Source: Eretmocerus hayati
Taxonomy: Eukaryota > Arthropoda > Insecta > Hymenoptera > Aphelinidae
Reading direction: 5' to 3'
Assembly (NCBI GenBank): GCA_029851415.1
Contig: CM056742.1
Location: 14,363,736 to 14,427,735, forward strand
Length of the DNA: 64,000 nucleotides
Positions within the stretch are counted from its first letter, which is position 1, and every line of letters begins with the position of its first letter. Shown here one piece after another: positions 45,460 through 58,849 of this stretch. The notes under the pieces were generated by a model. The model saw nothing but the letters and a program-made list of their open reading frames with translations, was not told the DNA's origin and searched no databases. The position numbers were made by a program, and so were the translations under genes.

Positions 45460-47900
45460 ATCAGTCACAAAAAGTCACATTTTCGACGACTCCCTCCCCC
45501 CTCTGGGCGCGGACGTCCTTTTTGCAAGACCCCTTAAGAAGTTTACCAGAATATTTTGCTCTTACGATAAAAGACGTTAGCAAAAATATGATCCATATCT
45601 CAAATTATGATAAAGTCTGTTCAATCTTATTGATGCCAAGCAATCCATTGTGCCCCACTTGAGAAGTAGATGGGCTAACAATGAGTGTATACCAAACTCA
45701 ACTGCCTCTTTATCAATGATGAACATTCGATTACACGATGATTGTGGTCTTTTTTGATGATTTTTCTTCATTCAGGTATCCCCTTTATTACATTATCGGT
45801 GTACTCTTCCACGACAAGGTTTTTACTTCGTCCGGATAATTTTATCGATGATGTAAACATGAATTTGTCAATGTTTTGAACGTATTTATCGATTATTGCC
45901 ATATATTAAGATTGAAACTACTCAAGATCAGATCTCATAAACAGGAACTTCTCAAGTTTAGATAACGAGTGATACCATTCAAACTATCGTACTACATTAA
46001 TCCAAATATTTCAATTGTATATTCCTCACCTTGAGCTTCCAAAATAATTATTGCACGAATTCTATTGATGAATTTGGAATACTAAATAGATAATGAATAG
46101 AACAATTTGTTTATCAATTTTTATTTCCCCCCTTCCATAAAAACGATACGTTTGATGCTAGGAGGTTAAAAATACCTATAAGCTATTTGTGAAGCTTCAT
46201 TCATTAGATATCAGTAGATATGGGCCCTTTTTTGACGCCTTGAACTGGAATTATTTGTAATACTGGTTTCGCCAATCGCTTCTCTCAAATTTCATTCAAA
46301 TAATCGACACTTTTAATTCTTCAACCAAACATGCAGAAACCGGTGTGTTGCTTGACGTAGCTCGCCTGAAAATTGAACCGGATAGATTAAATTTACATTC
46401 TATACAAATATACATATGATGTGCTAGTTACCATAATTTGATCATTTCTGGCTCTTGGCCATCTTTAACCGTATTTTATCTATTTCCTCACGAGGAACTA
46501 TTGAATTGTCTGTCAACTCAAATCAATTATCCGAGTGATTCATTGGAATTGAAATATGCTTCTGAACATTGGGAGTTGATATTTCAACATCACGTCATTT
46601 CCAAAGGGTGATTATATAGATGCACTAATAAAATTATCATCATGTACATTATATTACGCCTTATCCTGACTCAGCTCTCAGAAAAATGTAGCAATGATAC
46701 TTTCAGCCGAATTCCTGGTTGACGGATGTCTTTATATTTGCATGATAGAAAAAAATAGTCAATCCAAATTACTTGATGAGTACAGTGAATTCAAGATTCG
46801 TGTAAGAATGCATACTTGAACTACTCGGTCAAAGAACATTGAAATAATCTCATTCAGGACTTGTGACATTTACTCTACATCGAAAACCCATGTCTCAAAA
46901 AATAGTTGTGAAGGGCTTGAGTTCTCACATATTAGCCAATATTAGGCAATAATAAGGAATACCAAGACATGAGACAATAAGGATGATGAAAAGAATGAAA
47001 CACTCATAGATTGAAAAATTGTCCAGTGTGCAGTTCAATCCTCTGTGGGGGCTCAACAGAAAATCTTTCACTGCCCGTTTGAACGAGGGTGGTTTAGCCG
47101 TCTGGTGGAGAGTCCAAGATGGAAAAAGTTCCAAAATTGATCGAAAATCCAATGTCAGTTATATACAGATTAATGTTACTGATTTTCCTTTCTATCTTTC
47201 TCATTTAATCGAATAAAGTATAGAATAGCCAAATTTTTCAAAAATAAGTTGGGATGCAATATTTGTTCGACATAGCTGATAGATTTGAAAATTGCAGAAG
47301 AAAAATACTTACCCAGCAGTCTTTGGTACCTTTTTCACCATTCACACGTGCTGAGCTGAGTTGTTCAATGCAAGATATAGCGGCACTTATCAAGCAGATT
47401 GGCGATATGTGTGCGTTGTAGTATCTCAGCTCCTTAATAACCTTCTCTATCGTCTAAAAATATTTAAAATCGAACCTTTGTTAGATATTTTCCGTTTCTT
47501 CCTGGGAAAATTTTTTCTGGGATTGAGAATATGAATACCTCGGAATTTGAACCCCTACAATTAATTGAGTATTCTCTGAGAAAAATGAAAACTCATCCCA
47601 ATTAAGAAGGATCCAAGCATCTTGTTCTCAATTACAAATTTTCACATGCGCAAATGACAGTTGTTTCATTTTTCATATATCAAACTCCGCGGATAATCTG
47701 GAGTATACTTAATTATGAGCTCATCATCATTGAAGAATCACTTCTAACTAACATTAATACATGTCGATCCAAGAGTGTGGAAGCTTTCATGTTACTCTCA
47801 ACTAAAAACTGCAACTTTGAACATGCTTTCAGGGTCTTGTGCCATAAAATATCGACTTTGATACACTGTGCGTAAAAATGTACATTATGCACATTTGGTC
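45460..47900. other. Non-coding stretch
   Basis: Only short frames are present. None has a domain, and no repeat is evident apart from the C-tract border. Confidence 0.3.
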
Positions 47901-47929
47901 GTGTTTTACCTCGTGTTTTACTGACGAAA

Positions 47930-49640
47930 AATCAAAATAGTACATTTCGATACAAGGGCGTAAAACGTTTTATTCGCGTCCGAGTGATGGGTTTCCGGCC
48001 CGAGCCGCAGGCGAGGGTCGGAATCATCACGAGGATGCGAATAATAGGTTTTACGGCCGTGTATCTAACTATACTTTTCGATAAACTGTGAGTAAAAGTC
48101 GACAAACTGTGCGCAAAGTGCACTTTTATGCACAGTATATCGAAAACTATAATTTGATACATCGCAGTACAATCTTTTTTTCCGCATCCTCGTGATGATG
48201 TCGTCATTTCATCACTCGATGGGCGGAAAAAAGTGTTTACACCTTTGTATCGAAATGAGCTCATGAGACTGCTAGCAGATGATTACTCATGTTACGAAGG
48301 ACTGATTATGAGTCCCCTCGCGCGAATCATAATCAGTCCTCTGTACGAAACTACCCGCCAACTCGCAGTGTCATTAGTACCAATTTTTGGGTCCGAGTGA
48401 TAGGTTTTCGTCCCGAGCCGGAGACGAGGATCGGAATCATCACGAGGATGCGAAAAATAGATTCCACCCTCGTGTATCAAACTATAATTTTTGCAATTTT
48501 CCGATGTTTGGGTGCCTACAAGATTGCAAAAGATATAGTACATAGTATTCCCACTTTGTTCACGAGGTTCCACACTTCCGAACGGTTATTCCAACCTTCG
48601 CCTGCGGCTCAGTCCAAGAACCAGTCGCTCAGAAGCGAGCCACAACCTCACGAACTTAGTGCGAAATATACTTTTTTAATATAATGCGAGTAAAAGCCGT
48701 CAAACTGTGCGCAATTTACTCTCTCACGCACAGTATACGAGGGCGGAACGTTGGTTTCCGCAAATCGAGTGATATTTTCGGATCCTCGCCTTCGGCTCGG
48801 GTCGGAATTATTACGAGAATGCGGAAGCAATCCCGTCCGAGTGTCGGATACTATTTTTTCATCAGCTGTGCGGAGAACAAAGTGAAAAAACCCGTGCAGA
48901 AAAGTAATTTATGCACAAAAGATGGAAACAATTTTCTAAGTCTGAGTGATGAGTTTCCAGTAAAAGCGAGGATCGGAATTATCACGAGGATACAAAAAAC
49001 AGGGTTTACTCCCGTTTATCGTACTATATTATATATTTCTCGATAGACTCTGAGTAAAAGTCGACAAACTGTGCGCAAACTCCTACGCACAGTATATCAA
49101 AAAGTACGGTTTGATACACGGGAGTAAAACTTATTTTTCGAATTCTCGTGATAATTCCCACCCTCGCCTACGGTTCAGGCTGGAAACTCAATACTCGGAC
49201 GCGAAAAAAATTTTCATTGCTCTAACCTAAAAATGCCGCGTTTAAATAGAATTTTAGGGTTCTCGTAATGAAAAAATATATCCGCACCTCGCTTGCAAGC
49301 CCATTCGCTCGACAGACAAACTTTCCTAGTGCCCAAAATGGGCTACCGCGCTCAGTACGGAAATATACTATTATAGCAATCTTACTTAAGAATCGCAACT
49401 TTGAGAATGATTTTTGGATCCACGTGCTATGAAATATCGTATGAGAATGCGGACAGATGGGCAGTGTCATAATATACTATTTTACACCCTTGTATCGAAA
49501 TTTACCATCTCTGCCCGTGTATTGAGCTCTATTTTCCGATAGACTGTGACTAAAAGTCGATTAAACTTTGCATGGAGTCTATATTCACGCAGAGTAGTGT
49601 ATCAGAAAAGTCATGTCGATACAAGGGTGTAAAGGTCCAA
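47930..49640. repeat. Hairpin repeat array, second locus
   Basis: Several diverged, alternately inverted units of the family seen at 1-655 are present (GATACAAGGGCGTAAAACG at 47950, GGTTTTACGGCCGTGTATC at 48047). Spacers share GTCGACAAACTGTGCGCAAA. An additional hairpin AAGGACTGATTATGA...TCATAATCAGTCCT lies at 48298-48341. Confidence 0.8.
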
Positions 49641-49660
49641 GGGTGTAAAATCCAAGAGAA

Positions 49661-50002
49661 ATGAAAATACCGAAAGACTTTATTGGCTCTTCTACTGGTC
49701 GAAAAATGAGAGTGCTCGAATTTTCCACGATAATTTCACGCAACAATAAGCCAGGAATTGCAATCCAAGCATTTTCAAGTCTGATTCTGAAGAATCATAA
49801 CACGAATCAGACAATTATGTTGAAAATCTTCAAAAAGATGAATTCATGGGGAGTGGAATACGTTAACCAAAGATCGAAACTTGAAAAAAGCTCATTTATC
49901 ATGAAAGTTACTCACGAATTCGTCTTTCTCGGCAACAGCAAACTGATGTACACTGAATACCAGTATAATGTAGATCCAATTCATATCAGATATCTATATT
50001 AA
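49661..50002 (+). CDS. Orphan ORF next to the hairpin array
   Basis: 113 aa from ATG with AGAGAAATGA context. Lys/Asn/Ser-rich with a C-terminal VTHEFVFLGNSKLMYTEYQY. No domain recognised and no signal peptide. Length alone is modest evidence. Confidence 0.22.
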   Translation: MKIPKDFIGSSTGRKMRVLEFSTIISRNNKPGIAIQAFSSLILKNHNTNQTIMLKIFKKMNSWGVEYVNQRSKLEKSSFIMKVTHEFVFLGNSKLMYTEYQYNVDPIHIRYLY

Positions 50003-50838
50003 AACACGAGTAAGTTCCAAAATAGTACATCAGCATCTACGTGGTTTCTTTTGAACTGAAAATTTTTCCATTGAAAGAACCATTATACCAGAGCTTATGG
50101 TCCCCCACTGCCATATTGATGTGTATAAGCATTGCTCATCGACATGAATGACTATGTAAATTAGGTCTATGCTACCATATAGAATGTGTTTTCTTGTATA
50201 ACTATTCCAATAGATGAGTGTTAACATCATTTGATTGATCACTTATTTACACAAGTGTTCAAGGACACTATCAACGTCAGCGGATGAATGGCAGTTATTG
50301 ACGCTTGAGAAGTATCTAATCTTCGGTGGATGTTTTTGGTACGTGTTAATTATTTGATCCGTTCAGAGTTTTTCATCGGAAATAGTTTCGACATAGATGT
50401 TTCTTCCAAGTTTTGAGCCACAGTGGCGTAATTCTGGACTGTTTTAATGATTTTAATTGAGAAGAGGATAGTCAAATTAGTAATACTAAAGGGAGAAACT
50501 TGATTAATTATAATGACCCATACTCACAAGATAATTATCTTGTAGGTATGGCTTATTATTATTAGACGACTTGATGAGTCAGAAGTATTGAAAACTCTGA
50601 ATAGAAATAGTGAGGTCTGTAGATTCATCATGAATATTCCGACCGAATTTCTAAGATGTTGGTGACGCATTATTGATCTCCATTTGTGAAAGGATTAGCT
50701 GAGATATGACTGAGTCAATGTTTTCTTTCAACGTTGACTATTCAGAATTCATGGATGATTACCCTAAGTCATTTATAAGTTCATGAATAATTCATGATTC
50801 GAAAAGATACAATCAATCTACATATATAGAACTCACAA

Positions 50839-51161
50839 GGAGCACTCAGGGGGTGTGGAACACGGATTTGGTTGAAACTCTGGGAATAGTCCCCGTTTAC
50901 CGCCAGAAGATGAGACCTAGAGCCGCACTTGCAAATGCCCAACCGTTTTCAAGCTATAGCTTATGACATTAGCATTACCCATACGAGCCCATGTTCAAGA
51001 GAAATGTATATAGATATACTCGTAATGCTAATGTTATGAGCTGTAGCTTTAAAACGGTTGGGCATTTGCAAGTGCGGCTCTGGGTTTCATATTTTGGCGG
51101 TAAAAGGAGACTATCCCCAGAGTTTCAGCTAAATCCGTGTTCCGCAACCCCTGGGTGTTCC
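50839..51161. mobile_element. 323-bp foldback MITE, relative of 20036-20355
   Basis: GGTGTGGAACACGGATTTGG pairs with AAATCCGTGTTCCGCAACC. AGAGCCGCACTTGCAAATGC pairs with GCATTTGCAAGTGCGGCTCT almost perfectly. The arms are better preserved than in the 20-kb copy. Confidence 0.85.
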
Positions 51162-51164
51162 TCG

Positions 51165-54100
51165 TCAGTTTTTGATAAAATTCTTTTGGACGTATAAAAA
51201 GTATTCATGATATTTCTGAACTATCATTCAATGAGTCTGAAAACCCTCACTGCGAATTTCCATTTTCAATACTCTTTTCTTATAGCAAAAACAAACCCCA
51301 GTTGGAATGGGAATCATCCACAGGGGGTTTCCAAACAGGATAGAAAATTTGAATTCTTCAGTCATTCATCGTTGGTACTGGTCAGCGAAATTTTGAAGAT
51401 GGCTTAGAAACTAAATTCACAGCTCGGTATTCTTCCACACATCGGCATTAAATGCTGAAAGCTGGTTTCCTTTTCAAAACAGCATAGGGCCTTTTACGTA
51501 TTCTGCAACATAGTCAAACCGACGAACTTGGTGAAGGAGCTCTCTCCTGATGAGACGAAGACCTACTGTCTTATTTTTCCTCGTACTTTGACTCGTAGAT
51601 AGAGATTTCGATGATCTAATGGGGCTCGGCTACGACTAAATTGAGGTATATTATAAGGCAAATTTTCGAAGTACTATCAACCAAACTAGACCAAATTTGC
51701 AATAAGCTTGAAAGTGTCTATGGCCTTGATCAAAGGCATACTTTCTGAGCTTATTAGGGCCTTCTTTATTTTATGTTTACATACATTAAAGTCAAATCAT
51801 CCCCAATAGCCTAGAAACAGACGAGTTAGATGTACAGGTATTATGCCATGAACGGCGTTGAACTCGATTCATCTGATTGTCGAGGAGTTGCACTTGAGTC
51901 AGACTGCGAATCAATGAGAGGGATATGAATCTTTTTCCCATCTCATCCTCGGGAATCGACATGTTTTTGAATTCCCCCCTCAATGATTACAAAAGCCCCC
52001 AAAATGAAAAATTCTTCTGATCAGGAAGGTGAAAAACATTTTTGACATATTTTCAGCTGCGCTGAAACAAAAATCTGGATTTGAAACAAAACTTTATCAT
52101 GTCCATTTCCGACTAGTTTCGAAACCAAAAAGGATCGTTTTGCCATCAAATTTCATGCCGAAAATGTATTTCTTAGGTATTTTTGTACCCCCTAGGAAGA
52201 TAGAAAAATTCTTAGACGGTTCAAGACTTTTCAGGAGGGATATTTCTATCGTAGATGAGAGTGGTGATTAGAGTTGTTAAAGCCGAAGACGGGATCAAAC
52301 TTTAGGTCAAATCTTACGTCGGAGAAATATTTCTTGAAAATTTATAAAGGTTTTGGGAAGCTGGAATTAGGAGTGAACGAGATATTACACCTATCGCGTC
52401 TTGCACCACCGAATCGAAACTGTACAGTTTTAGTGATCTTTCAAGTCATCTTTGCCCTGCTTTTTATCTACGCCTCCTAGCTTACCGAAATACCTTCGAA
52501 GATACGTTACCCGCGTGAAATTTGACTGTATTGCATCTTGAGTCATGACCAGCTATTTAGCTACCATCTTGGTCCAAGATAAAGGAATTCTGCCTAGCAA
52601 ATTTTGATGCGTGTAGGGTCTTTTTAGGTCCCTAGGACCAAAATTCTTAAAAGTACGTTCTTAATATAAAGTTTTATGGCAAAAACGATCCCGCTCTTGT
52701 TCTTGCTGTGAAATGTCTCAGTTTATCTGTAAAATGCAAAAACTCATTCCTCCGTATTTTTGAAATCCATGAATGTGGACATAAGGAACTCGAAAGTAGT
52801 CAAGGGAAGGTGTTACTTCGAGTCCAGATTCGTATTCAGCAGCTCAAAATACACTCGGGAGCGAGCTGAACTGTCCAAGCTTGACATCACGCTGTCTTAC
52901 CCATGAATCGAGGTGAAAAAAAAGACAAAAAGATCGTGAAGTGAGGTGTTGGTGTACAGTTCAGCTTGCTAGACAGTGTATGTCAGAAATATCTCCCATC
53001 TTTTCTAATCAGAGAATATTTCTCATTCCGTAGGCCTGTTTTATTAAATAACCTCAAAAAATCAAGTACTTCATTGAGTCTATTAAATGAGTATTCATTT
53101 AGAGAAAAGCTCACATCATACCAGCTTCATATTTTAACCAACTCATAAGTATACCCTAATACTCTTCTATCCTGCAAAATCCTCAGGTCTCACCCACTTA
53201 TAATACCTTAAGAATCTCTTCCTTCTCCGGTCTCAAGAGTATTATAGATACCAAAACAGTGGATTTCGCTTTGCATAGAATGCACATAGAAGCACTGCAT
53301 TGTGCTAGCTCTTGGGTAAGACTCTCGCCTTCTAGACGCCTTCAGACTTCGAAATATAGAGCCAACGTGACAGCCAGGCTACTATATGGAATATACAATA
53401 AAGGGTGAGCTTCTGACATTGCATTGTCCTCTTTTGTTACCTTTTCTCAGTGTTATATATATAGATGTATATATAGGAACGTGCGTAGACCGAGTAATTG
53501 CAAATTCAGCAAGTTCTGTTCCTGTTCTGGCATTTCTGAGGCAAAGAGAAGAGCCTTGGTGTGCCGCTGAAATATTTATGCCCTCCCGTGACGACGCAGC
53601 ATTGCGTAAGGTTTTGCTCTGTATTGTGCTTGGGGTATCTTAGAAGAAAATGTCTCTGTTACTTACAGGATTAGAGGGAATCTCATTGGATGAGAAGTTT
53701 AATAATGTTCCGATTCTTACATTATTGAAAAATTCTGAATAATTTTAACCAGAATTTTGGAAATATGATGGCAAATAGAATTTTGCATGAAATTATTCCA
53801 CATCCATCCTTCAATCTACTCGCAATTGAATTCTAAAGGAGGTGATATTACATCCACGAGCTGATCAATACTGTCGAAAAGCACCCCGAGGTCGGATACA
53901 TTTATATTTCATTCTTCCGATGCAATGTTTTTTTCCCAGAATGTTCATTCTATTATGGGACTACAATTTTATCAAAAATTATAGTCCCATTAAAATTTTC
54001 CAAGTTAGACTGGGCTCTGGAGTACATTTATTGAGTATCATTTCTTTGGCGTGCCCACCAGGAGAGTAAACAAATTAATCTTGGAAAATTTGTAGTCATT

Positions 54101-54330
54101 CTACTAAACCATCTTCTAGAAAAATGAATGTCTACAAGACATCAACGGAATGAAGACATTCATTCATTCCATTTTGATTAAAAATGCTTGACTTATGTAA
54201 AAGTTGATGAGTTGATAATCGTGTGGGCAAGTTTTTGAGGTGTACGCTTATTATTTAGGTATCACAGCCAGATGTCACTGTAAATTCGTTTTTTGAGCAT
54301 TTCTAACCTTCATGTGAGGTTATTGAGCAT
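51165..54330. other. Gene-poor stretch
   Basis: Open frames at 52029-52271 and 52274-52480 have no domain. The text near 52130-52200 is weakly complementary to 52625-52690 (GGATCGTTTTGCCAT / ATGGCAAAAACGATCC), suggesting an old TIR element. Confidence 0.3.
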
Positions 54331-54339
54331 GACCCATAG

Positions 54340-54485
54340 TTTTTGGTAGGTTTTCGAACCACCGAAACGACCGAAAAGGGGAGCACTTATGAAAATTTAC
54401 ATTGGTGCTAGCCGAGATTCGAACCCAGACCATCTGCATCGAAAGCGAGAACTCTATCCACTTGACCATATGGCGGTTTCCCAAA
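54340..54485 (-). repeat. Candidate tRNA-derived SINE
   Basis: The minus strand reads TGGTCAAGTGGATAGAG (RNA polymerase III A box) and, about 33 nt on, TGGGTTCGAATCTCGG (B box). A CGCTTTCGA anticodon-loop-like sequence between them suggests a tRNA-Arg(UCG)-like head. The acceptor ends do not pair, and the downstream text is unrelated to a tRNA, so it is not a functional tRNA gene. Confidence 0.6.
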
Positions 54486-54489
54486 TTTA

Positions 54490-56420
54490 AATATCTCCAA
54501 AAAACAATGGTTTGAAGTCAAACGTAGCTCATCATAGAATCCAAAACGAGACCTGCATTGACGTTCATGGTCGTAATCCCAAAATCCTCTGAAAATCTTC
54601 TTTTGTATTTGACGAAGATTGCGTAATAGATTCACCCTTGAATCCGGAGTCTATGGAAAAATTGAAACACCTTATGCATGAGAATAGAATTAACAATGTT
54701 GTCAACAGAGTACTTCTATGAATCATGTAATTATTGCTAAATATGACTCAATATGTGCTCTGATTCACTCACACCTGGCGGCATTTCGGCGTTTGACGTA
54801 CATTCAAGAAAAGAATCTGGCTGTCAATAAAATATTCGCACCCGCGCGTATGTAATCGGCTGGCATAAGAAATGAATTTTGAGTCATCAAATCTTGCCCA
54901 CCATTGAATTCGTGCTGTTTTGATGATCCCTGGTACTTTTCTGAATAAATGAGAAACAATTGAGCATAATGCTGAACCAACGATGTCTTCAATTCCTGAA
55001 ACGATGATAATATCATCACCATTGTCTCACTTTTGCGATAAATTATGCAGATGCACAGCCCAGATTCTATAGAACACGAGTTTTGTCACCAGAGCAGGTA
55101 CTTGATGTTGATGAAATCCTCTAGAAAATCTAATCTTGAATTCCTAACTTGGAAAAATTTTCATTTCCTGGTTTCGAGCTTGATAGATTTTTTTTTCCTT
55201 TTTGTAAGGTGCCTTTTGAATTGATGAAACTCACAATTTCGGGGTATATTAAGGGATGCAAAATAACAGGCTACACTATCGTGGAAAGGAAATTCGATTT
55301 TCTCGTCAGAGATACGCCGATATACGATGTGAGACGTGAAAGCTGTTTTGGTATATACCTACACGCTCTATACTCATCTTCGCTGTTTTGCTCCAGGCGA
55401 TGCCATGTATACATCTTGTCACGAAAATGTATGCTTACAATATTCTCTCTGCATCTAGGGATCTACCTTACACTACATACCTAATCCATCTAAAATTTGC
55501 ACCGTCTGGATCTGACTTTTCCTTTGAAACCACAAAGGTAGAAGGGAGGTAAATTCGATAATCTCGAATAAAATCACCCCAAAACATCCCGATATCCGCA
55601 TGGTGAGAAAGAAAGATATTGGAATCAACAATTTTACATTTGTGTGTTTCCTTGGTGAGATACTTATCACTCGTAATGTGAAAAGAGCGTGCAAAAAAAT
55701 TTTGAACAAAACTGTTATGTTGAAAAACTGCTCATGCAAGAGTGAGATAGTCACAGAGTTCCAATTATGAAATTGTTATTCGTATTGAGCAACGATCGTT
55801 GTGTCAAGCATTGATGGATGATTTCCTGACTGTGAGAAAAATAATCAGGTCTATATAATATGCAGATTTTCAATAAAAATAGTGTCCTCCACTTTTTAAA
55901 TCAAAAACATTCTTTCTGTTGAACAAAATTAGTGTTCTGGAGCAACAAGTCACCTTTTTCGAAATCTTAAAGAAAAAAGGAATTGGGAAACAGTACAGAT
56001 GTTTGATGGAAGGGGCTCATGGATTTTTCAACCTGAATTCGCTTGCACCTGAATCCAGGTGAATAGGAACCAAGATTCTTGGGACGTTTGGCCTGAATAC
56101 ACTATTCTCATAAATTGGGGATTTTTTTCGGGAATAAATTTCAGAAAATCTCTCCACCATATAATTTTCCAATAGCGTTATTGCCTTCCTCGTTAATGCT
56201 CGTACGGCTTGGAAGTGTCTCTGGTACGGTATGAGCACCTGGAATGCTTCTTTAGTTCAACAATGTAACATTAAAATGTCACAATACAGTGAGTTCGAGA
56301 AAAAAAAATTCCTTGATATGACTTACTAATTGTCATTGAGAACCTTTGAGTTGGTATAATGTTGCGCATAGTAAAGTTCCTGATCCTCCAGTGAGTATTT
56401 GAAAATTTTGCCCAGTTGGA
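54490..56420. other. Non-coding stretch
   Basis: No exon with family features and no clear repeat. Confidence 0.3.
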
Positions 56421-56423
56421 TAG

Positions 56424-57010
56424 CCCCAGTCCCAGCCCCAGCTCCAACCCCAGCCCCAGCCTCAGTCCTAGTCCCAGCGTCAGCCTTAGCAACAGCCACA
56501 ACCTTAGCCACAGCCTCAGTCTCAGCCCCAGTCCCATCCCAGCCTCGCCCCTATCCCTAGCCCCAGTCTTAGTCTCAGCCCCAGCCTTAGCTCCAGCCTC
56601 AGTCTCAGCCACATCCCAGCCCAGCCTCAGCCACAGCCTCGGTCCCAGCTCCAGTCTTAGTCCCAGCATCAGCTCAGCCTCAGCCCGAATCCTAGCCCCT
56701 ACCTCAGCCACAACCCCAGCTCCAGCCCAGCCTCAGTCCCAGTCCCAGCGTCAGCCTTAGCAACAGCCACAACCTTAGCGTCAGCCTCAGTCTCAGCCCC
56801 AGTCCCATCCCAGCCTCGCCCCTATCCCCAGCCCCAGTCTCAGTCTCAGCCCCAGCCTTAGCTCCAGCCTCAGTCTCAGCCACATCCCAGCCCAGCCTCA
56901 GCCACATCCTCGGCCCCAGCTCCAGTCCACGCCATAGGCACAGCCCCAGCCTCGACCCCAGCTACAGACCAGCCTCAGCCCCAGCTTCTGCTCAAGCCAC
57001 AGCTCATTCA
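56424..57010. repeat. CAGCCC-type minisatellite with 271-bp higher-order period
   Basis: Built from 6-bp variants of CAGCCC, CAGTCC, CAGCCT and CAGTCT over about 590 bp. The block starting GTCCCAGCGTCAGCCTTAGC at 56471 recurs at 56742, so a 271-bp unit has been duplicated. Long open frames here (Ser-Pro repeats on plus, Leu-Gly/Ala-Glu repeats on minus) are a by-product of the 6-bp period. Confidence 0.9.
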
Positions 57011-58555
57011 TCCAAAAGAAAATTTTTGGCTGATTGGATGGCATAGATCAATTGACCGGCCCATTAAATTAACTAAGTAGCCCAATCCGTACGGAGAAGT
57101 CAAAAGCCATACCGACCCACCGACCCGCCATCAGTACCACTAATGCCACTTACACCGCTACCACGATACGAAGCATCCAGACGGACACGATTTAGAGAAG
57201 CGTTTGATTATTTTAATTAATAAGTCCAGTATATGGTCAGAACTTACAGTCTATATCAGGTCTTGGTTTAGTAATGATCAGTCACCTCATTCGGTGAGCC
57301 ATTCGAACACCTCAGAATTGAATCATATCATTATTCTGTTTCCACTCAAAATTTTAGATTGCTATCACACTGTTATCTCGAATAGTGGACCAACAAACTA
57401 TTTGAGATTTCTTAGTATCTCAACTTCCAAAATATATGCACTAAGTTTTACGTAAGGCTACTAGAAAAAAAGTACTAGTTTTGTTTCAACAGAGTCGACT
57501 CAAAGATTTGCATGTGCACAGGAACCTTTGATGGAAATCCTTGGACATTGATATATCCATGCTTACGGAGGGTATCTCAAGCGAGAGACGACACTTTGAT
57601 CATACATAAAAGGTCAATTCCCCAAAATAGTTTCTTCCCTTCGGAATCTCTTTTCACTTGACTGAATCGGCAAACATCAGAGACCCAAAAGGGTTTTATC
57701 GGATACGCCGGAAACTGGAAGGTGACGATGAATCTTCTCCTCCACCCAGTCAACTCCGCCCTTTGAAAATTTCACTCTACACCCGAGCTTCTTTATCGCC
57801 AATCGCACACCCGTGGTCACACTTATACCCACACATACACACAAACATACTCATACTATATTATTTTTCCTCCAGAAATCGTAACTTCACAACTGTGTGA
57901 CTCCTTCTTTAACCTTTCTTATCGTGCACCCTTTGATATCCACAAATCCTTGTACGTTTGGAAATGTGATTGCGAAAAATACGATTGTGTGTAAGGTAGA
58001 GATTGCTGCAATTGATCACCGATCTATTTTTGAGAAAATTCGCAAAGGAAACAAAGGGTCAACGAATAGATACTTCCATCGGATAAGGTGCGATAAAGGA
58101 ATTTAAGGGCTACGGATAGACTGACTCAACCTATTGGATGTGGTAACTGCACAAGTTTGGAGGAAGATAAAAGGTTCCTAGGAAGAAGTAGACTTTCTAG
58201 AGAGGAAACGTACGACTGGAGTGTTTTGTCGAAGAGGAGATTAGCCAGGTAGAGATGCAATGGTTTGCAATGTAAGGAATTAAACTGGACGCTTTGCACT
58301 AGATGGATTGTTAACGTTTGTCAGAGAGCTCGGGGTGTATTGACAAATTGTATCAGGGTATGATGCTCGCTCACTTCGGCAGCTATCCTCTTGAATCGTA
58401 TCGGTTCATTTTTTTGAATGGCAAGTAAAATGATTTTCCCTTGTATAATCAACATGGGACAAAGAGTATCAGTTCGGTCATGAAACAATGTTTTCCTTCA
58501 ATATCTCAAAAAGTATTATAATAATTAAAACATGTCCAGAAAAAATTTCTCTGTA
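57010..58555. other. Non-coding stretch
   Basis: The frame at 57658-57900 has a charged N-terminal part but no recognisable domain. Nothing else is supported. Confidence 0.3.
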
Positions 58556-58847
58556 AGGGTGTGTCCACAAATAAAGCGTGCGCACTGCTCACGGCTCACA
58601 GCGCATACCCATGGCTCACGTGCGCCATGCGCTGCTCATCGGCCCCGGCAAGTCATATGGATCCTTCATGTTACTGGCTGGATCCAATTCAGAACTTAAG
58701 GTTAGCGAACGAGAATGATAGACGATCTCCTGGTAAATCCATATCACCCGCCGGCTAAAATCCGATGAGCAGCGCATGGCGCACGTGAGCCGTGGGTATG
58801 CGCTGTGAACCGTGAGCAGTGCGCACGCTCTATTTGTGGACACACCC
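58556..58847. mobile_element. 292-bp palindromic MITE (AGGGTGTGTCCACAAATA ends)
   Basis: AGGGTGTGTCCACAAATA and TATTTGTGGACACACCC(T) are inverted, with TA at both borders. The arms stay nearly perfect through GCGCACTGCTCACGG and ATGGC(T/G)CACGTG for about 85 bp. Confidence 0.88.
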
Positions 58848-58849
58848 TA

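Noticed and set aside
56271..56907. Long Leu-Gly or Ser-Pro repeat open frames
   Set aside because: They are a direct consequence of the 6-bp minisatellite period, present on both strands, with no flanking exon signals.
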